A DNA stretch of 50,178 nt from Falsiroseomonas sp. (GCF_030695085.1 NZ_JAUYTS010000143.1:1-50178), one strand, 5' to 3'. Shown: positions 41,861-50,178, counted from the stretch's first letter. Numbers and translations are program-made. The notes: generated by a model not told the origin, from the sequence alone.

Positions 41861-42505
41861 ATGGCCGAGATCGACCACATCGTCATCGGTGCCCGCACGC
41901 TTGAGGAAGGCGCCGACTATATCGAGGCGCAGCTTGGCGTCCGCCCCACCAAGGGCGGCGCGCATCCCGGCATCGGTACGCACAACATGCTGCTGAGCCT
42001 GGGGCCGCAATGCTACCTGGAGGTGATCGCCGCCGATCCCGAGCAGCCGCAGCCCACCCAGGCCCGGCCCTTCGACCTGGATGATCCGGCGGTGGCGATG
42101 ATGCTGGAGGCCGGGCCGCATCTGCTGGCCTGGGTCGCCCGCACGCCGGTGCTGGATGCGGTGGTCACCCGCCTCGGCGCCAGCCAGGCCGGTGAAGTGA
42201 AGGCCTGGTCGCGCGGCGACCTGTCCTGGCGCATGGCCTTCCCGCCGCAGCGCCAGGACATGCGCAACCTGATTCCGCCGCTGATCCAATGGGATGACGG
42301 CAAGGGTGCCGCACCGCGGCTGAAGAAATCCGGCTGCAAGCTGGTGGCGCTGGAGGCCGAGTATCCCGATGCCGAACAATTGCGCGAGGCGCTGCGCCAG
42401 CGTGGGCTGGAGGAGGCGCTGAAGGTCCGCCGCAGCCCGCATCCGCGCCTGGTGGCGCGGATTGCGCGGCCGGACGGCACGGAAGTGGCCCTCAGCAGCG
42501 GCTGA
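41861..42505 (+). CDS. Glyoxalase-like (VOC superfamily) protein
   Basis: The 214-residue protein matches the Glyoxalase_3 type: EIDHIVIGARTLEEGADYIEAQLG at the start (metal-ligand His), HPGIGTHNMLLSLGPQCYLEVIA (near residue 35; His and Glu), and a second half beginning LLAWVARTP. The ATG follows the GST stop by one base (TGAGATG). The substrate is unknown; adjacency to a GST suggests glutathione-linked detoxification, which is inference. Confidence 0.9.
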   Translation: MAEIDHIVIGARTLEEGADYIEAQLGVRPTKGGAHPGIGTHNMLLSLGPQCYLEVIAADPEQPQPTQARPFDLDDPAVAMMLEAGPHLLAWVARTPVLDAVVTRLGASQAGEVKAWSRGDLSWRMAFPPQRQDMRNLIPPLIQWDDGKGAAPRLKKSGCKLVALEAEYPDAEQLREALRQRGLEEALKVRRSPHPRLVARIARPDGTEVALSSG

Positions 42506-42574
42506 GGGCACCAGGGCGGGCCAGCTTCCACGGCCGCCTGGCGCCACTTTCTTGCTCAGACATTGCGGTGCGGT

Positions 42575-43219
42575 TCACGACCGGGCAGGCTGGTAGTGCC
42601 AGACACTGGCCGGCGGGAAGTTCATCGGGGTCCAGACCTCGCGCTTCGCTGTCAGGCCGAGAGCGCGGTAAGGCAGTGGCGAGGTGATGCAGTAGGTGTA
42701 CAGGAGGAAACCTTTGCCAGGGGCCACCGCCTCCACCGCATCTACGAAGCGCTGCTGGTCCGCCCGCGGCAGCAGCACCAGGGGAATACCGCAGATCGCC
42801 GTGCCGACCTTTCCATGCATCGCTTCGGGGAGCGCCTTGGCCAACTCGAAGGCATCGCCGCAAATGACGTTCACGCCGGGCAAGGCTGCCCGGAGGTGGT
42901 CGGCCATGTCGCGCACGATCTCGACCACCACCAGCTTCTCCGGCGGCACGCCGGCGGCGAGCAGGGCGCGGGAGATCACGCCCGTGCCGGCGCCGAGTTC
43001 CACCACCACCTCGTCCTCCGCGCGCCGCACAAGCGCCGCGATTCGCCGGCATAGCGTGTCGGATGACGGGATGATGGAGCCCATTTGCAGCGGGTTGGCC
43101 AACCAGCGCTTGAAAAACAGGCCGGCATTGGCGACCTCGCGATGGGCGGTTCCGCCATGGGTGGTTCCGCCAGGGGCCGAGCCAGCCGTGGCGGATTCGC
43201 TTCGGGTTATGTCTGACAC
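42575..43219 (-). CDS. SAM-dependent methyltransferase, PmtA (phospholipid N-methyltransferase)-like
   Basis: The 214-residue protein has FFKRWLANPLQMGSIIPSSDTLC (residues 35-57), a segment typical of the Rhodobacter/Rhizobium-type PmtA family that converts phosphatidylethanolamine to phosphatidylcholine, then the SAM loop VVELGAGTGVISRALL (near 72), and ICGIPLVLLP. The first 30 residues are Gly/Thr-rich and low complexity, with GGT repeats. It is divergent from pleD. A related rRNA dimethylase-like role is the alternative. Confidence 0.85.
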   Translation of the reverse strand: MSDITRSESATAGSAPGGTTHGGTAHREVANAGLFFKRWLANPLQMGSIIPSSDTLCRRIAALVRRAEDEVVVELGAGTGVISRALLAAGVPPEKLVVVEIVRDMADHLRAALPGVNVICGDAFELAKALPEAMHGKVGTAICGIPLVLLPRADQQRFVDAVEAVAPGKGFLLYTYCITSPLPYRALGLTAKREVWTPMNFPPASVWHYQPARS

Positions 43220-43341
43220 TGATTTCTCCTTGACAGATTTGTGACCATGTGCATCAGGTCAGCGACCGAGCGTTTAGCCGGAATGTCGCCGCGTCGCCAG
43301 ACGCGCGCGGGCGTACGAATCCGGCCGGGGCTGGTCGGGCA

Positions 43342-44742
43342 ATGACGGCCCGCATCCTCGTCGTCGATGACATCGCCGCGAATCTCCGCCTGCTCGAGAT
43401 CAAGCTGCTCAACGAGTATTACGAGGTGGCGATCGCTGCCTCGGGGCCCGAGGCGCTGACAACGGTCCAACGCTGGATGCCCGATGTCGTTCTTCTCGAT
43501 GTCATGATGCCGGGCATGGATGGCTACGAGGTCTGTCGCCGGATGAAGGCGCAGCCCGGAACCGCCCATATCCCGGTGGTCATGATCACCGCGCTGACCG
43601 ACCCGGCGGAGCGCGTGCGGGGGCTGGAGGCCGGGGCGGACGACTTCCTCTCGAAGCCCGTGGACGACGCCACCCTGTTCGCCCGGCTGCGCGCGCTGCT
43701 GCGCATGAAGCAGGTGCTGGACGCCTGGCGCCTGCGTGCGGAAACCGCCCGCGACCTGGGCTTCGAACCACCGCCCGGCCCATCGCCGAGCGTCGCTGGC
43801 GCCCGCGCCCTGATCGTGAACGAGGATGCCGCGGAAGCGGAGGCGCTGGGCGTGGTGCTCGGCGCGGACGGGATCGAGGTGGCGCATTGCGCCGACCCGG
43901 CCGAATCCTGGGACATCCTGCAGGACGGGCTGCACGATGTGGTGCTGCTGAGCCTGTCGCTGGATGGCGGCGATGCGTTGCGCCTGGCCTCACGGCTGCG
44001 CGCGCATGCCAATACGCGGGATCTGCCGGTGCTGCTGGTGGCCGATCCGGGCCAGAAATCCCTGGTGCTGCGCGGCTTCGACCTGGGCGCCAACGACCAT
44101 GTGATCCGCCCGGTGGACCCCAACGAGCTGCGCGCCCGGGTCCGCAACCAGATCCGGCGCAAGCGCTACCAGGAAAGGCTGCGCGCCGATCTGGACCGCA
44201 GCCTGGAGATGGCGGTCACGGACCCGCTGACCGGGCTGCGCAACCGCCGCTATGTCCGCCGCCATCTGGAAGGCGTGCTGCGCAATTCGGGCGCCGCGGT
44301 GCTGCTGATGGATGTGGACCGCTTCAAGCTGGTGAACGACACCCACGGCCACGCCGCCGGCGACGTGGTGCTGCGGGAGGTGGCGGAGCGCGTCCGCGGC
44401 CACCTGCGCGCGGCCGATGTGGTCGCCCGCTATGGCGGGGAGGAATTCCTGGTGGTGATGTCTGGCGCCGCGACCGAGGATGGGATGCTGGTGGCGGAGC
44501 GCCTGCGGGCCGCGATCGCCAATGTGCCGATCGTGGCGGAGGGCGTCACGCTCAACATCACCATGAGCATCGGCGTCGCCGCGGGTGGCATCGGCGCGCA
44601 GGCGGATGATGTGGTGAGCGCGGCCGATGCGGCGCTGTATCGCGGCAAGAACAACGGCCGTAACCGGGTGGAGGCGGCCGTGCCGACGGATTGGCCGCCG
44701 AGCGCGGACCAGGGCAAGGCAGCCGCCCGCGGCACGCGGTAG
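43342..44742 (+). CDS. pleD: Response regulator diguanylate cyclase PleD
   Basis: Makes cyclic di-GMP when phosphorylated. The 466-residue protein has two receiver domains and a GGDEF domain. The first receiver is complete (VDDIAANLRLLEIKL, phospho-Asp in VLLDVMMPGMDG near 53, Lys in LSKPVDD near 105); the second (about 153-270) lacks the phospho-Asp motif (VVLLSLSLDGGD) as in other PleD proteins. The active site is RYGGEEF, and the inhibitory I-site RAAD lies five residues before it. The start is ATG 43342. DivK, its usual neighbour, is not present; rpmG, downstream here in reverse, is. Confidence 0.95.
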   Translation: MTARILVVDDIAANLRLLEIKLLNEYYEVAIAASGPEALTTVQRWMPDVVLLDVMMPGMDGYEVCRRMKAQPGTAHIPVVMITALTDPAERVRGLEAGADDFLSKPVDDATLFARLRALLRMKQVLDAWRLRAETARDLGFEPPPGPSPSVAGARALIVNEDAAEAEALGVVLGADGIEVAHCADPAESWDILQDGLHDVVLLSLSLDGGDALRLASRLRAHANTRDLPVLLVADPGQKSLVLRGFDLGANDHVIRPVDPNELRARVRNQIRRKRYQERLRADLDRSLEMAVTDPLTGLRNRRYVRRHLEGVLRNSGAAVLLMDVDRFKLVNDTHGHAAGDVVLREVAERVRGHLRAADVVARYGGEEFLVVMSGAATEDGMLVAERLRAAIANVPIVAEGVTLNITMSIGVAAGGIGAQADDVVSAADAALYRGKNNGRNRVEAAVPTDWPPSADQGKAAARGTR

Positions 44743-44799
44743 CGGCCGCACGGCCCAGGCGCCAGCCGGGGCAATCGGAAGCCGGGTCAATCAGAACGC

Positions 44800-44833
44800 A
44801 AAAAACCGCGCCGGACCCTGGGGTTCGGCGCGG
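44800..44833 (-). terminator. Rho-independent terminator of rpmG
   Basis: On the minus strand CCGCGCCG (44833-44826) and CGGCGCGG (44813-44806) form a perfect 8-bp stem with a 12-nt loop, followed by six T (44805-44800). On the plus strand there is no T-run, so it serves rpmG rather than pleD. Confidence 0.9.
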
Positions 44834-44853
44834 CCTCAGCCGATCAGCAATGC

Positions 44854-44869
44854 GGGGGGCGCGCCCCCC
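44854..44869. repeat. 16-bp perfect GC palindrome after rpmG
   Basis: GGGGGGCGCGCCCCCC is self-complementary over all 16 bases and lies 6 bp after the rpmG stop and 20 bp before its terminator stem. As RNA it could fold only with a tight CGCG loop; as DNA it could be a protein site. Its role is not known. Confidence 0.8.
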
Positions 44870-44875
44870 GGCGGA

Positions 44876-45049
44876 TTACTTGATCTTGGACTCGCGGAAC
44901 AGCACGTGCTTCCGGGCGACCGGGTCGTACTTCTTCATCTCGAGCTTGCCGGTGGCGTTCCGGGTGTTCTTCTTGGTCACGTAGAAATAGCCCGTGGACG
45001 GCTCGGCCGTGCTCACCAGCTTGATCAGGATGGTATTGGCCTTGGCCAT
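44876..45049 (-). CDS. rpmG: 50S ribosomal protein L33
   Basis: Ribosomal large-subunit protein. The 57-residue product is [20 protein letters not shown]... then [11 protein letters not shown] and [17 protein letters not shown], a clear L33 of the cysteine-free (zinc-independent) type. A two-residue insertion (PS) follows STAE compared with the family as I recall it. The gene has a promoter at 45125-45152, a 5' leader hairpin and its own terminator, so it is a single-gene unit. Confidence 0.97.
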   Translation of the reverse strand: MAKANTILIKLVSTAEPSTGYFYVTKKNTRNATGKLEMKKYDPVARKHVLFRESKIK

Positions 45050-45089
45050 CGTACAGGTTCCAGAACGGGAAACGGTTCAAACGCTTTGC

Positions 45090-45111
45090 GGGCGGGCCTT
45101 GCGGCCCACCC
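45090..45111 (-). other. GNRA-capped hairpin in the rpmG 5' leader
   Basis: On the minus strand GGGTGGGCC and GGCCCGCCC form a 9-bp stem (one T-G) closed by a GCAA tetraloop. It starts about 7 nt after the predicted transcription start, so it would cap the 5' end of the rpmG mRNA. It may protect the mRNA or allow feedback by a ribosomal protein. Confidence 0.55.
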
Positions 45112-45124
45112 GGCTCAGACGGGC

Positions 45125-45152
45125 GTTCTAGCCCCTCGGTCGGTCAGGTCAA
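45125..45152 (-). promoter_or_regulatory. Sigma-70 promoter of rpmG
   Basis: On the minus strand TTGACC (45152-45147) and TAGAAC (45130-45125) are 16 bp apart, a good consensus match. Initiation near 45118 would give a leader of about 70 nt. The pyrC-like gene starts in the other direction 95 bp away, and I see no comparable promoter for it. Confidence 0.6.
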
Positions 45153-45247
45153 GCCTTCACTTCGCCGCAGCGCCATTCGGCACAGCCACGCACGAAGCAG
45201 CACGACCATGCATGGCGGGATCAGCGGCGTTGTTTATAACGGCAGCA

Positions 45248-46516
45248 ATGCCCGACCATGTCCTTCTCAATGCCCGCCTGCTGGACCCCACCACGGGGCT
45301 CGATGCGCCCGGATCGCTGCTGGTGCGCGATGGCCGGATCGCCGATTTCGGCACCAATCTCGGCGTGCCGGATGGCGCGGCGACCCTGGATGTGCAGGGC
45401 GCCTGCCTCGCCCCCGGCCTGGTCGATCTGCGCGCCGCGCTTGGCGAGCCGGGCGGGGAGCATCGGGAGACCATCGCCTCCGCCGCCCAGGCCGCGGCGG
45501 CGGGCGGCATCACCACGCTCTGCGCCCTGCCGGACACGCAGCCCGCCATCGACGACCCGGCGCTGGTTTCCTTCCTGGCTCGACAGGCGAGCGGCAGCCT
45601 GACCATCCTGCCCTATGGCGCCGCCACCCGCGGCTGCGCCGGCAAGGATCTCGCGGAATTCGGCCTGCTGCGGGAGGCAGGCGCGGTCGCCTTCACCGAT
45701 GGCAGGCGGGCCATCGGCCCGGCCCGGCTGATGCGCCTCGCGCTGTCCTACGCCCGCGCCTTCGGCAGTTTCGTGGTGCAGCACCCGGAGGAGCCTTCGC
45801 TGGCCAGTGGCGGCGCCGCGACGGAGGGTGAGCGCGCCACGCGCATGGGCCTGCCCGGCATCCCGCCCGCCGCCGAATCGATGATGGTGGAGCGCGACAT
45901 CGCGCTCGCCCGGCTTTCCGGCGGCCATGTCCATTTCGCCCATGTCAGCACCGCCGCGGCGCTGGAGGCGATCCGGCGCGCCAAGGCCGAGGGCCTGCGC
46001 GTCACCTGCGATACCGCGCCGCCCTATTTCGACCTGAACGAGACGGCGATCGGCGAATACCGCACCTATGCCAAGCTCTCCCCCCCGCTGCGGGAGGAGG
46101 CCGACCGGCTGGCGGTGGTGGCCGCGCTGGCGGATGGCACCATCGATGCCATCGCCTCGGACCACCAGCCGCATGATGCCGATGACAAGCGCCTGCCCTT
46201 CGCCCAGGCGGAACCTGGCGGGACGGGCCTGGCCACGCTGCTGGCGGTGACGCTGGCGCAGGTGCATGGCGGCAAGCTGCCGCTGCTGGAGGCGCTGGGC
46301 CTGATGACGGACCGCCCGGCAAAGCTGCTCGGCATCGAGGCGGGGCGGCTGGCCAAGGGAGCGCCGGCGGATTTGGTGCTGTTCAGCCTGGAACGCGGCT
46401 GGCAGGTGAACTCAGGCAAACTGCCGGGCAAGGCGCAGAACACGCCCTTCGACGGGCGGGCGCTGGAGGGCAGGGTGCTCGGCACCTGGAAGGCCGGGCA
46501 AAGGGTGTTCGGGTGA
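45248..46516 (+). CDS. pyrC: Dihydroorotase-like protein lacking the HxH metal motif
   Basis: Amidohydrolase of the dihydroorotase family, 422 residues. The first metal motif is degenerate: where DxHxHxR is expected the protein has D60-L-R62-A-A64-L-G66, so both His and the substrate Arg are lost. Later ligands remain (VVQHPEEP, VHFAHVST, IASDHQPHDADD). Such inactive partners normally bind aspartate transcarbamoylase (PyrB) and stabilise it; no pyrB is present upstream here. Its stop overlaps the GTG of plsY. The symbol is given for family and position, not proven activity. Confidence 0.88.
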   Translation: MPDHVLLNARLLDPTTGLDAPGSLLVRDGRIADFGTNLGVPDGAATLDVQGACLAPGLVDLRAALGEPGGEHRETIASAAQAAAAGGITTLCALPDTQPAIDDPALVSFLARQASGSLTILPYGAATRGCAGKDLAEFGLLREAGAVAFTDGRRAIGPARLMRLALSYARAFGSFVVQHPEEPSLASGGAATEGERATRMGLPGIPPAAESMMVERDIALARLSGGHVHFAHVSTAAALEAIRRAKAEGLRVTCDTAPPYFDLNETAIGEYRTYAKLSPPLREEADRLAVVAALADGTIDAIASDHQPHDADDKRLPFAQAEPGGTGLATLLAVTLAQVHGGKLPLLEALGLMTDRPAKLLGIEAGRLAKGAPADLVLFSLERGWQVNSGKLPGKAQNTPFDGRALEGRVLGTWKAGQRVFG

Positions 46517-47103
46517 ATACCGGCCTGATCCTCGCCGGGCTGCTCGGCTACCTGCTGGGCTCCGTGCCCTATGGGTTGCTGCTGACCAAGGCGGCCGGGC
46601 TGGGCGATGTGCGCGCCATCGGCTCCGGCAGCATAGGCGCCACCAATGTGCTGCGCACCGGCAACAGGAAGCTGGCTGCCGCCACGCTGGTGCTGGATGC
46701 GGCGAAGGGCGCGGTGGCGCTGCTGCTGGCCCGCTGGATCTGGGGCGAGGATGCGGCGCTGCTGGCCGGGTTCTGCGCGCTGCTGGGGCACACCTTCCCG
46801 GTTTGGCTCGGCTTCAAGGGCGGCAAGGGGGTTGCCACCGGGGCGGGGGTGATCCTGGCGGCGCAGCCGGGGCTTGGGCTGTTGCTGCTGGCGGTCTGGC
46901 TCGCCATGGCGGCGCTGACGCGGATTTCCTCGCTCAGCGCGCTGACCGTCTGTGCCCTGGCGCCGGTTGTCGCCGCGCTGTCCGGCGATTGGCGGCTGGC
47001 CGGGTTCTGTGCCGGCGTCGCGGTGCTGATCGCCATCCGCCACCACGCCAATATCCGCCGCCTGCTGGCCGGCACCGAGCCGCGCATCGGCAAGAAGAAA
47101 TAG
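46513..47103 (+). CDS. plsY: Acyl-phosphate:glycerol-3-phosphate acyltransferase PlsY
   Basis: Membrane enzyme for the first acylation in phospholipid synthesis. The 196-residue protein starts at GTG 46513 (GTGA overlap). The three conserved motifs are GYLLGSVPYGLLL with DVRAIGSGSIGATNVLRTGN (about 11-51), LLGHTFPVWLGFKGGKGVATGAG (about 90-112) and HHANIRRLLAGTEPRIG (near 177). Five or so membrane segments are visible. dprA begins directly after its stop. Confidence 0.97.
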   Translation: MNTGLILAGLLGYLLGSVPYGLLLTKAAGLGDVRAIGSGSIGATNVLRTGNRKLAAATLVLDAAKGAVALLLARWIWGEDAALLAGFCALLGHTFPVWLGFKGGKGVATGAGVILAAQPGLGLLLLAVWLAMAALTRISSLSALTVCALAPVVAALSGDWRLAGFCAGVAVLIAIRHHANIRRLLAGTEPRIGKKK

Positions 47104-48213
47104 GTGACGCCCGCCGAGGCCCTGGCGCGGCTGCGCCTGTCGCGCACCGAGGGCATTGGCCCTGCCACCTTTCGCCGCCTGATCGCCCGCCATGGCAACG
47201 CCGCCGCCGCACTGGCCGCGCTGCCAGCGCATGCCGCCCGCAGCGGCCGCGCCTTCACCGCCCCGCCGGTCGCCGAGATCGAGCGCGAGATGATCGCGGT
47301 GGCCCGGATGAGCGGGTCCTTCCTGTTCCTGGACGATCCCGCCTACCCGCCACTGCTGGCCTTGCTGGAGGACCCGCCGCCGGTGCTGGCGGTGCTGGGC
47401 GATGCCGCCGTGCTGAAGCGCCGCCAGGTCGGCGTGGTCGGCGCGCGGTCGGCCTCCGCCGCCGGCCGGCGCATTGCGGAGGAACTGGCGGCCGGGCTCT
47501 GCATGGGCGGCATCGCGGTGACCTCCGGCCTGGCGCGCGGCATCGATGCGGCGGCGCATCTGGGGGCGCTTGGCGCCCATGGGCGGACTGTGGCGGTGGT
47601 CGCCGGTGGGCTGGACCAACCCTATCCGCCGGAGAATGCCAGCCTGCAGGCGCGCATCGCGGCGGAAGGCGGGGTGGTGGTCAGCGAGGCGCCGCTCGGC
47701 ACCGCCCCGATGGCGCGGCACTTCCCACGCCGCAACCGGATCGTCGCCGGGCTGGTGCTGGGGCTGGTGGTGGTGGAGGCCGCACCCCGCTCCGGCAGCC
47801 TGATCACCGCCCGCCTGGCGCTGGAGGCGGGGCGGGAGCTGTTCGCGGTGCCCGGCAACCCGCTGGACCCGCGCGCCCGGGGCGGCAACGACCTGCTGCG
47901 CCAGGGCGCGCATCTGACCGAGAATGCCGAGGATGTGCTGGCCAATCTGCCCGCCCAGCCGCTGCAACTGCCGCTGTTTTCCATGGCCCCCGGCCCTGCC
48001 AACCAGGCGCCAGCACCGGTTTCCGCCCCGGAACCGCCCGAATCGTCGGCGCAAATTCTTGAATTGATTGGCACGGTGCCGGTCGCCGTTGACGATCTGG
48101 TCCGCCGCTGCCAGCTATCTGCGCCATCCGTCCAGGCGATCCTGCTCGACCTGGAGTTGTCCGGGCTTGTCGAATGCCTGCCTGGCAACCGGGTCGTGCG
48201 GTCAGTGACCTGA
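47104..48213 (+). CDS. dprA: DNA-processing protein DprA
   Basis: Loads RecA on incoming single-stranded DNA in transformation. The 369-residue protein starts at GTG 47104, immediately after the plsY stop. It has an N-terminal helical domain (LRLSRTEGIGPATFRRLIARHGN), the Rossmann-like core (VGVVGARSASAAGRRIAEELA near residue 104; TSGLARGIDAAAHLGAL near 139; FPRRNRIVAGLVLGLVVVEA near 210), and a C-terminal winged-helix (VDDLVRRCQLSAPSVQAILLDLELSG). No other competence gene is in view. Confidence 0.96.
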   Translation: MTPAEALARLRLSRTEGIGPATFRRLIARHGNAAAALAALPAHAARSGRAFTAPPVAEIEREMIAVARMSGSFLFLDDPAYPPLLALLEDPPPVLAVLGDAAVLKRRQVGVVGARSASAAGRRIAEELAAGLCMGGIAVTSGLARGIDAAAHLGALGAHGRTVAVVAGGLDQPYPPENASLQARIAAEGGVVVSEAPLGTAPMARHFPRRNRIVAGLVLGLVVVEAAPRSGSLITARLALEAGRELFAVPGNPLDPRARGGNDLLRQGAHLTENAEDVLANLPAQPLQLPLFSMAPGPANQAPAPVSAPEPPESSAQILELIGTVPVAVDDLVRRCQLSAPSVQAILLDLELSGLVECLPGNRVVRSVT

Positions 48214-48262
48214 CCGTCCGGGCGATGGGGCAGGATAAGCGCGCGAAGGCGAACCGAGAGAA

Positions 48263-50178
48263 ATGACTGACGTCGTCGTGGTCGAAAGCCCTGCAAAGGC
48301 CAAGACCATCAACAAGTATCTCGGCGGCGACTTCACCGTCCTCGCCTCCTTCGGCCATGTCCGGGACCTGCCGGCCAAGGATGGCAGCGTCCGGCCGGAC
48401 GAGGATTTCGCCATGGACTGGGAGGCGGATGAGCGGGGCGACCGGCAGATCACCGCCATCGCCAAGTCGCTGAAGGGCGCCCGCCGCCTGTACCTCGCAA
48501 CCGACCCGGATCGGGAAGGGGAGGCCATTTCCTGGCATGTGAAGGACATGCTGGCCCGCCGCGGCGTCCTGAAGGGCGTCGAGGTGCATCGCATCACCTT
48601 CAACGAGATCACCAAGCGCGCCGTGCAATATGCGGTGGCGCATCCGCGCGACCTGGATGTGCCGCTGATCGATGCCTACCTGGCGCGCCGCGCGCTGGAC
48701 TACCTGGTGGGCTTCAACCTGTCCCCCGTGCTGTGGCGCAAGCTGCCCGGCAGCCGATCCGCCGGCCGGGTGCAGTCCGTCGCGCTGCGGCTGATCTGCG
48801 AGCGCGAAGCCGAGATCGAGGCCTTCCGGGCGCGGGAGTACTGGACGGTGGAGGCGCGCTTCGCGACCCCGTCCGGTGCCCCCTTCGGCGCGCGGCTGAC
48901 GCATCACGAGGGCCGCAAGCTCGACCAGTTCGACCTGCCGAACGAGGCGACGGCGATGGCCGCCAAGGCCGCGGTCGAGTCGGGCAAGTTCAGCGTCGCC
49001 AGCGTCGAGAAGCGCCGGAGCAAGCGCAACCCGCCGCCGCCCTTCACCACCTCGACCCTCCAGATGGAGGCCTCGCGCAAGCTCGGCATGGGCGCGCAGG
49101 CGGCGATGCGGGTGGCGCAGCAGCTTTATGAAGGCACCGATATCGGCGGCGAGAGCGTCGGCCTCATCACCTATATGCGGACCGATGGCGTGCAGATGTC
49201 GCGCGAGGCGATGTTCGCCATTCGCGACCATGTGAAGGAGGCCTTCGGGCCGGATTACGTGCCGGGCGCGCCGCGCGAATACTCCTCCAAGGCGAAGAAC
49301 GCGCAGGAGGCGCATGAGGCGATCCGGCCAACGGATGTCTCCCGCACGCCCGAGCAGGTGGCCCGCTTCCTCGATGAGCGGCAGCGCAAGCTGTATGAGC
49401 TGATCTGGAAGCGCGCTGTCGCCAGCCAGATGCAATCCGCCGAGCTGGACCAGACGGCGGTGGAGCTGGTGGAGCCCACCGGCCGCACCAGGCTGCGCGC
49501 CACTGGCTCCGTCATCGCCTTTGACGGTTTTCTCCGGCTTTACCGGGAGGATGAGGATGACCGCGCGGCCGATGCCCGCGCCGGCATCGCCACCGCCGGG
49601 CCGGAGCCGGATGACGAGAGCAAGACGCTGCCGCCGATGCGGGAAGGCGATGCCGCGAAATCCGGCCCCGTTACCGCTTCGCAGCACTTCACCCAGCCGC
49701 CGCCGCGCTTTTCCGAGGCGACCCTGGTGAAGCGGCTGGAGGAGTTGGGCATCGGCCGCCCCTCCACCTACGCCTCCATCCTGCAGGTGCTGCAGGACCG
49801 GGACTACGTGAAGTTGGAGAAACGGCGCTTCGTGCCTGAGGATCGCGGGCGGCTGGTGACGGCCTTCCTGATGGCCTTCTTCGAACGCTATGTGGATACC
49901 GGCTTCACTTCCGGCCTGGAGGAGAAGCTCGACGACATCTCCGGCGGCCGTGCCGATTGGCGGGAGGTGATGCGCGCCTTCTGGGATGAGTTCTCCAAGG
50001 CCATCGCGGCGACCAGCGAGCTGACGATCAGCGACGTCATCGACGCGCTGGACGAGGATCTCGGCCCGCACTTCTTCCCCGCCCGCGCCGATGGCGTGGA
50101 CCCGCGCGGCTGCCCGGCCTGTTCCGGCGGCCGGCTCGGGCTGCGGCTGGGGCGGACCGGCGCCTTCATCGGCTGCTC
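48263..50178 (+). CDS. topA: DNA topoisomerase I (3' end outside window)
   Basis: Type IA topoisomerase that relaxes negative supercoils. 638 codons are visible from ATG 48263. Motifs are the TOPRIM VVVESPAKAKTINKYLG (Glu8) and LATDPDREGEAISWH (near residue 78), FNEITKRAV, PGSRSAGRVQSVALRLICERE, and the active-site Tyr in GLITYMRTDGVQM. The region after 430 (FSEATLVKRLEELGIGRPSTYASIL) is normal. The visible end (CPACSGGRLGLRLGRTGAFIGC) is the first zinc-ribbon. The protein continues beyond the window. Confidence 0.97.
   Translation, partial: MTDVVVVESPAKAKTINKYLGGDFTVLASFGHVRDLPAKDGSVRPDEDFAMDWEADERGDRQITAIAKSLKGARRLYLATDPDREGEAISWHVKDMLARRGVLKGVEVHRITFNEITKRAVQYAVAHPRDLDVPLIDAYLARRALDYLVGFNLSPVLWRKLPGSRSAGRVQSVALRLICEREAEIEAFRAREYWTVEARFATPSGAPFGARLTHHEGRKLDQFDLPNEATAMAAKAAVESGKFSVASVEKRRSKRNPPPPFTTSTLQMEASRKLGMGAQAAMRVAQQLYEGTDIGGESVGLITYMRTDGVQMSREAMFAIRDHVKEAFGPDYVPGAPREYSSKAKNAQEAHEAIRPTDVSRTPEQVARFLDERQRKLYELIWKRAVASQMQSAELDQTAVELVEPTGRTRLRATGSVIAFDGFLRLYREDEDDRAADARAGIATAGPEPDDESKTLPPMREGDAAKSGPVTASQHFTQPPPRFSEATLVKRLEELGIGRPSTYASILQVLQDRDYVKLEKRRFVPEDRGRLVTAFLMAFFERYVDTGFTSGLEEKLDDISGGRADWREVMRAFWDEFSKAIAATSELTISDVIDALDEDLGPHFFPARADGVDPRGCPACSGGRLGLRLGRTGAFIGC

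Noticed and set aside
43120..43195. Short GGTTCCGCC repeats as a regulatory array
   Set aside because: They lie in the coding start of the methyltransferase and reflect Gly/Thr-rich low-complexity residues.
47804..50071. A 755-codon open frame on the minus strand
   Set aside because: It is antisense to dprA and topA, which have clear motifs; its translation is low-complexity Gly/Arg/His.

Overview
The window is a GC-rich (about 70% by eye) alphaproteobacterial chromosome segment, most likely Acetobacteraceae (Roseomonas-like). This rests on gene content and order: rnpB-mraZ-rsmH-ftsL, pleD facing rpmG, pyrC-plsY-dprA-topA, many TRAP/hydantoinase/CaiB-type catabolic genes, and an mmgR-like sRNA. 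No database search was possible; all family names are recognised from sequence motifs.

Layout. 1-2670 (minus): rnpB, then mraZ-rsmH-ftsL joined by ATGA overlaps; ftsL runs off the left edge. 2738-4643 (plus): an iron module (Fe3+-binding periplasmic protein, Bfd, bacterioferritin) with Fur-like sites. 4601-6270: AraC regulator divergent from a TauE/SafE permease. 6267-10377 (minus): small protein, iron-type ABC permease and flavin reductase as an overlapping operon, then a small unknown and a D-2-hydroxyacid dehydrogenase. 10535-17364 (plus): SDR, M20 amidohydrolase/carbamoylase, HyuA, an AT-rich GIY-YIG/DUF4357 nuclease gene, and HyuB. 17453-25369: serine hydrolase, a Tat-signal cytochrome P450 (minus), D-aminoacylase, LysE exporter, and an acyl-CoA dehydrogenase/CaiB pair. 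25430-25600: an sRNA locus. 25640-29899: N-formylglutamate amidohydrolase (minus), tRNA-Val(GAC), a complete DctPQM TRAP transporter, a small lipoprotein. 29916-34971: EAL phosphodiesterase, AhpD-AhpC, divergent OxyR, OmpA-like porin. 35034-41057: DUF924 and a giant FAD/Fe-S oxidase (minus), divergent from serine-glyoxylate aminotransferase, then an SMP-30 protein. 41161-44742: GST, glyoxalase-like protein, PmtA-like methyltransferase (minus), PleD. 44800-50178: rpmG (minus) and pyrC-like, plsY, dprA, topA (topA runs off the right edge).

Functional themes are iron storage and uptake, OxyR-controlled peroxide defence (AhpC with AhpD as its reductant), cyclic-amide/N-carbamoyl amino acid catabolism, C2 (glyoxylate/hydroxypyruvate) metabolism, c-di-GMP turnover, and housekeeping envelope/DNA genes.

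The most interesting signals are: (1) a foreign-looking GIY-YIG nuclease gene spliced seamlessly between hyuA and hyuB; (2) a P450 with every haem motif, a Tat leader and an I-helix without the usual oxygen-activating Thr; (3) an mmgR-type sRNA preceded by a 33-bp dyad whose two arms both fit the PhaR (PHB regulator) consensus; and (4) a 29-bp perfect inverted repeat between the left window edge and rsmH, which may be a contig-end artefact.
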